Source: Ruminococcus sp. (GTDB taxonomy: Bacteria > Bacillota > Clostridia > Oscillospirales > Ruminococcaceae). Taken from it: 64,000 bases of DNA. Positions 61,139 through 64,000 of this stretch are shown piece by piece (position 1 is the first letter of the stretch; each line of letters starts with the position of its first letter). The position numbers were made by a program, and so were the translations under genes. The stretch is from assembly GCA_017521805.1 (NCBI GenBank), contig JAFXDK010000057.1, positions 25,426-89,425 of the forward strand, given 5' to 3'. A model generated the notes under the pieces. The model saw only the letters and a list, made by a program, of their open reading frames with translations. It searched no databases and was not told where the DNA came from.

Positions 61139-61157
61139 ACCTTAAACCTCCTGTATA

Positions 61158-62510
61158 TTAAAGATATCTTGCGAAGATATATGCAGTTGAAATTGCAAGT
61201 ACAATGACTGTGGCAGGTGCAAGCTTTGCGCAGTAGCGCCCCCAGCTTATAGGATAGCCGTTCTTTGCGGCAACTGATGTACCCACAACGTTTGCTGATG
61301 CGCCGATTGGTGTTGCGCTTCCGCCGATGTCTGTACCCATTGCAAGAGTCCATGCAAGTGTATTTATCGGAATTCCTGTTGATGCTGCAAGGCTCTGAAT
61401 TACGGGGACCATTGTTGCGGCAAATGGGATATTATCAACAAATGCGCTGGCAATAGCTGATATCCAGAGGATAATAGCTATTGTTATATATGGATTTCCA
61501 CCGCTTATTGTGCGTATAAATTCAGCAATATATTCAAGTATGCCGGTTTCTTCAAGTCCGCCTACAACAATAAACAGACCGATGAAGAAAACGAGTGTCT
61601 TATAGTCAGTCTTTTTAATAAGTTCAAGGGCGCTTTTACCGGCAGTAAGCAATGTTATAAATGCTATACCAAGTCCGATTGTTGCAACGGTAAGGTGAGT
61701 TATCGAATGAGTTACAAGAAGTACAACAGCAAGTGCAAAAATAAGGGTGCTGATTATGAAATTTTTCTTGTTTGTAATTGCTGTTGAGGGTGCAGGAAGC
61801 TTTGAAATATCTACTGCTTCACCTGTTGTTGATACAAGTTCCTTTTTAAATGCAAAATAGAAGAAAACAACTGAAAATACAAGGCTGATAGCTGCGCATA
61901 CACCTGTATTCATAAGGAAATCAAAGAATGAGAAACCAAGAGATGTACCAATTATGATATTTGGCGGGTCTCCGCACATTGTAGCTGAGCCGCCTAAGTT
62001 TGCGCAGAATACCTCAGCCAGAATCATTGGAATGGGGTTGAATTTCAGAAGCTGTGCAAGCTCAATTGTAACTGCTGCAAGGAACATGATAACAGTGATA
62101 CTGTCGATGAACATTGAAAGGACAGCGGACATTATCATGAATGTAATAAATATCGGGATTGTTTTGCACTTTACAAGGAAAGCAATCTTCATACATAGCC
62201 AGCGGAAGAAACCTGCTTTTGCCATGCCCTCAACCATTATCATCATACCTGCGATGAATACGATTGTTGCCCAGTTGATACCTTTGCTTTCGCTTTCGGC
62301 TACCTGATACCAGAAATCAGATTTTGCAAAGTCCTTGATAGCAAGGATATTCCATATTGCTTTGCCGTCCCTCATGCAGATTCCGAATACTACAATGAGT
62401 GTAAGTAATCCGCTTCCGAAAGTAACCAAGTGTCGTTCGATTTTGTCAAGCACGATAAGTACGAACATCGCCAGAAATATAATAACGGCGAATATCTGTG
62501 CTGCTAACAT
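61158..62510 (-). CDS. ArsB/NhaD-type ion transporter (IT superfamily)
   Basis: The protein has 450 residues and about eleven membrane segments. Repeated motifs SMFIDSITVIMFLAAVTIELAQ, NLGGSATMCGDPPNIIIG and the later SAFVDNIPFAATMVPVIQSLA and TDIGGSATPIGASANVVG show the two-fold inverted pattern of the ArsB/NhaD/SLC13 superfamily. Transport of sodium-proton, citrate or oxyanions is possible; the substrate cannot be told. The start at 62510 follows GGAGG. The kinase-like gene lies downstream. Confidence 0.85.
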   Translation of the reverse strand: MLAAQIFAVIIFLAMFVLIVLDKIERHLVTFGSGLLTLIVVFGICMRDGKAIWNILAIKDFAKSDFWYQVAESESKGINWATIVFIAGMMIMVEGMAKAGFFRWLCMKIAFLVKCKTIPIFITFMIMSAVLSMFIDSITVIMFLAAVTIELAQLLKFNPIPMILAEVFCANLGGSATMCGDPPNIIIGTSLGFSFFDFLMNTGVCAAISLVFSVVFFYFAFKKELVSTTGEAVDISKLPAPSTAITNKKNFIISTLIFALAVVLLVTHSITHLTVATIGLGIAFITLLTAGKSALELIKKTDYKTLVFFIGLFIVVGGLEETGILEYIAEFIRTISGGNPYITIAIILWISAIASAFVDNIPFAATMVPVIQSLAASTGIPINTLAWTLAMGTDIGGSATPIGASANVVGTSVAAKNGYPISWGRYCAKLAPATVIVLAISTAYIFARYL

Positions 62511-62585
62511 AAAAAAGACCTCCATTTGAAATGAATTTTTTTGTCATCGGAAATAATTATGATGACAGGATATTTACCAAATGAG

Positions 62586-62614
62586 ATTATAGCACAATTT
62601 TTGTGGAAATGCAA
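62586..62614 (-). promoter_or_regulatory. Leftward sigma-A promoter of the transporter gene
   Basis: Minus-strand TTGCAT (62614-62609) and TATAAT (62591-62586) have a 17-bp spacer. The spacer 62511-62939 also carries the rightward promoter and no other gene. Confidence 0.7.
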
Positions 62615-62800
62615 GGGAAAAAAAGTTTTTTGGCATTTTCTCTGAAATATATCTAATTAGTTCTCTTTTAAGGAAATTTATAGTTAATATGCAGAGAAAA
62701 AAACACAATCATCTTAATATTATAATGATATATTCACTGTTTTATCACTAAATTGTCACATTTAAAAAAGTGGGACGGGAGAAAAAGTGCGTTTTTCATC

Positions 62801-62829
62801 TTGAAATAATTTCAATTTTATGATATAAT
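62801..62829 (+). promoter_or_regulatory. Sigma-A promoter of the CaCA antiporter gene
   Basis: TTGAAA (62801-62806) and TATAAT (62824-62829) with a 17-bp spacer. The -35 is part of a short palindrome, TTGAAATAATTTCAA. Confidence 0.75.
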
Positions 62830-62939
62830 CCATTGTGGTTGTATTGCGAAATGGTCATGTGACGATTTTATGTGGTACACTGAAAATTTATGCTGATTTA
62901 TGATTCGTCATAATCAGAGAAGTAAAAGGGGTTTTTATT

Positions 62940-63863
62940 ATGATGTATGTTCTGTTGATAGCAGGATTTGTTCTGCTTATCAAAGGTGCGGATTTCTTTG
63001 TTGAGGGAAGTTCAGCGGCGGCTAAGATGCTTAAAATTCCGCCTCTTATAATTGGTCTTACAGTTGTATCGATGGGTACAAGCATGCCCGAAGCTTCTGT
63101 AAGTATCAGTGCGGCTTTGGCAGGAAAAAATGAGCTTGCTGTAAGTAACGTAGTTGGCTCTAATATTTTCAATCTTATGGCTGTATGCGGATTATGTTCG
63201 ATTATAAGTCCGCTTATCATAAATAAAGAGACATTCAAGCGCGATTTCCCTATTTCAATTGGTGCGGCGGCTCTTTTAATGGGTATCGGTGCAATCGGAA
63301 TGACAGTAGGACGTATTGACGGTGTTATTCTTCTTGCGCTTTTTATCGGATTTCTTTATCTTATGGTTATGTCAGCGAAAAAAGCCCGTCAGGAAGTTGA
63401 AGATAATTACAAGACAATGCCTGTATGGAAGCTTCTGATATTCATTATCGGCGGTATTGCGGCAATTATTATCGGCGGAAAAATGGTAGTAAGCGGTGCT
63501 TCTGATATTGCAAGAACATTCGGAATGTCTGAAAATCTCATTGGTATGACTATTGTTGCAATTGGTACAAGCCTGCCTGAACTTGTTACATCTGTTGTAG
63601 CTGCCCGTAAAAACGAAGTTGATATGGCGGTAGGAAATGTTGTCGGTTCAAATATCTTCAATATTCTGTTTATTCTCGGTTCAGCGGCAACAATTTGTCC
63701 TGTTGTGTTCTCAATGGAAAATCTCATAGACAGTATAGCACTCATTATGATGAGCGTACTTATAATGATTTTTTGCGCTAAGACTAAAAATCTCAGCCGT
63801 CTGCATGGCGGAATCATGTTTGCAATTTACATAGGCTATTCTGTATATATTTGTATGAGATAA
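62940..63863 (+). CDS. Calcium/sodium antiporter (CaCA family, YrbG-like)
   Basis: The protein has 307 residues with ten membrane segments. The alpha-repeats are visible twice: GTSMPEASVSISAALAGKNELAVSNVVGSNIFNLMAV and GTSLPELVTSVVAARKNEVDMAVGNVVGSNIFNILFI. These carry the Glu residues that bind the ions. It exchanges calcium for sodium or protons at the membrane. Start by AAGGGG. Its TAA stop is directly followed by the GGGCACC element. Confidence 0.94.
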   Translation: MMYVLLIAGFVLLIKGADFFVEGSSAAAKMLKIPPLIIGLTVVSMGTSMPEASVSISAALAGKNELAVSNVVGSNIFNLMAVCGLCSIISPLIINKETFKRDFPISIGAAALLMGIGAIGMTVGRIDGVILLALFIGFLYLMVMSAKKARQEVEDNYKTMPVWKLLIFIIGGIAAIIIGGKMVVSGASDIARTFGMSENLIGMTIVAIGTSLPELVTSVVAARKNEVDMAVGNVVGSNIFNILFILGSAATICPVVFSMENLIDSIALIMMSVLIMIFCAKTKNLSRLHGGIMFAIYIGYSVYICMR

Positions 63864-64000
63864 GGGCACCTCTAATAACCCCATAAAAAACAAAAATCAA
63901 TGGGTACAGAAAAAACAAGAGCCGCTAAATCAGTAAAAATGCTGAAATAGCGGCATATATGTATGGTTATTCGCTGTATTTTTGCCGTATTATCGGCAAA
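63864..64000 (+). mobile_element. Left end of a transposon-like element (incomplete at window edge)
   Basis: GGGCACCTCTAATAACCC (63864-63881) matches the 47384 MITE terminal repeat at 16 of 18 positions. Two hairpins follow, 63921-63927 with 63948-63954 and 63981-63987 with 63994-64000. No ORF is visible before the edge, so an IS element or another MITE cannot be told apart. Confidence 0.6.

Noticed and set aside
1-64000. CRISPR array or prophage
   Set aside because: No evenly spaced direct repeats with unique spacers were seen, and no phage structural, integrase or lysis genes are visible.

Overview
The window reads as chromosomal DNA of a Gram-positive, low-to-mid GC Firmicute, most like Ruminococcus or a close relative (Oscillospiraceae). 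Support comes from class B sortases, Clostridia-type cell-wall and sporulation genes (SpoVD-like PBP, SpoIIP, GerW, SpoIID-like), dockerin-bearing secreted proteins, a double pectin-acetylesterase-like enzyme, an S-box leader on metK, and many sigma-A promoters. Family names come from reading motifs by eye. No database search was run.

Layout. 1-4.4 kb: an apparent operon with its own sigma-A promoter encodes two class B sortases (one membrane-anchored, one lipoprotein) and a secreted SpoIID-like protein whose motif order looks circularly permuted. 4.6-19.6 kb: the division and cell-wall cluster mraZ-rsmH-ftsL-pbp(SpoVD-like)-murE-mraY-ftsW-murG-murA-ftsQ-ftsZ, then a DivIVA-like coiled-coil gene. 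murF, murD, murC and ftsA are absent from the cluster. 19.7-27.2 kb: a small sigma factor, two short CxxC proteins each behind a structured leader, then a tight run of RNA and quality-control genes (TrmK-Nif3 fusion, rlmA, rqcH, mpg), an AraC regulator, a GNAT acetyltransferase and a small Cys-rich protein. 27.2-28.5 kb: an AT-rich pocket with two unrecognised ORFs between two look-alike hairpins. 28.55-31 kb: SAM-I riboswitch plus metK, then a C39-like lipoprotein.

31.4-34.5 kb: a 1023-residue secreted protein with two SGNH esterase domains, a ricin-type lectin, an internal dockerin and a CBM-like module. 34.7-42.3 kb: rpmB, a site-2-protease homologue lacking its zinc motif, scpA-scpB, DUF2953, gerW, a D,D-carboxypeptidase, an rRNA pseudouridine synthase, an unknown gene, metA and a DUF4190 gene. 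42.4-47.3 kb: polysaccharide deacetylase, spoIIP, a small membrane protein with an unclear start, a papain-like amidase, tRNA-Arg(CCG), thiT and a PAS-only protein. 47.4-52.0 kb: a MITE and a parE-parC pair. 52.0-54.5 kb: a repeat-rich spacer, metY and an HD-domain gene. 54.8-60.5 kb: a dockerin protein with two long internal repeats, a lipoprotein with a cohesin-like module, and a DUF2079 membrane protein. 60.5-64 kb: cytidylate-kinase-like protein, an ArsB/NhaD-type transporter, a CaCA antiporter, and the edge of another transposon-like element.

How the genes fit together. Most of the window serves envelope growth, division and sporulation. A methionine theme is scattered through it: SAM-riboswitch metK, metA with Glu111 (predicting O-acetylhomoserine) and metY, which would use that product. 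Secreted dockerin proteins and a cohesin-like lipoprotein point to plant-polysaccharide use by a scaffolded surface apparatus. Nearly every spacer that starts a transcription unit carries a -35/-10 pair separated by exactly 17 bp, and several small palindromic repeat families sit between genes.
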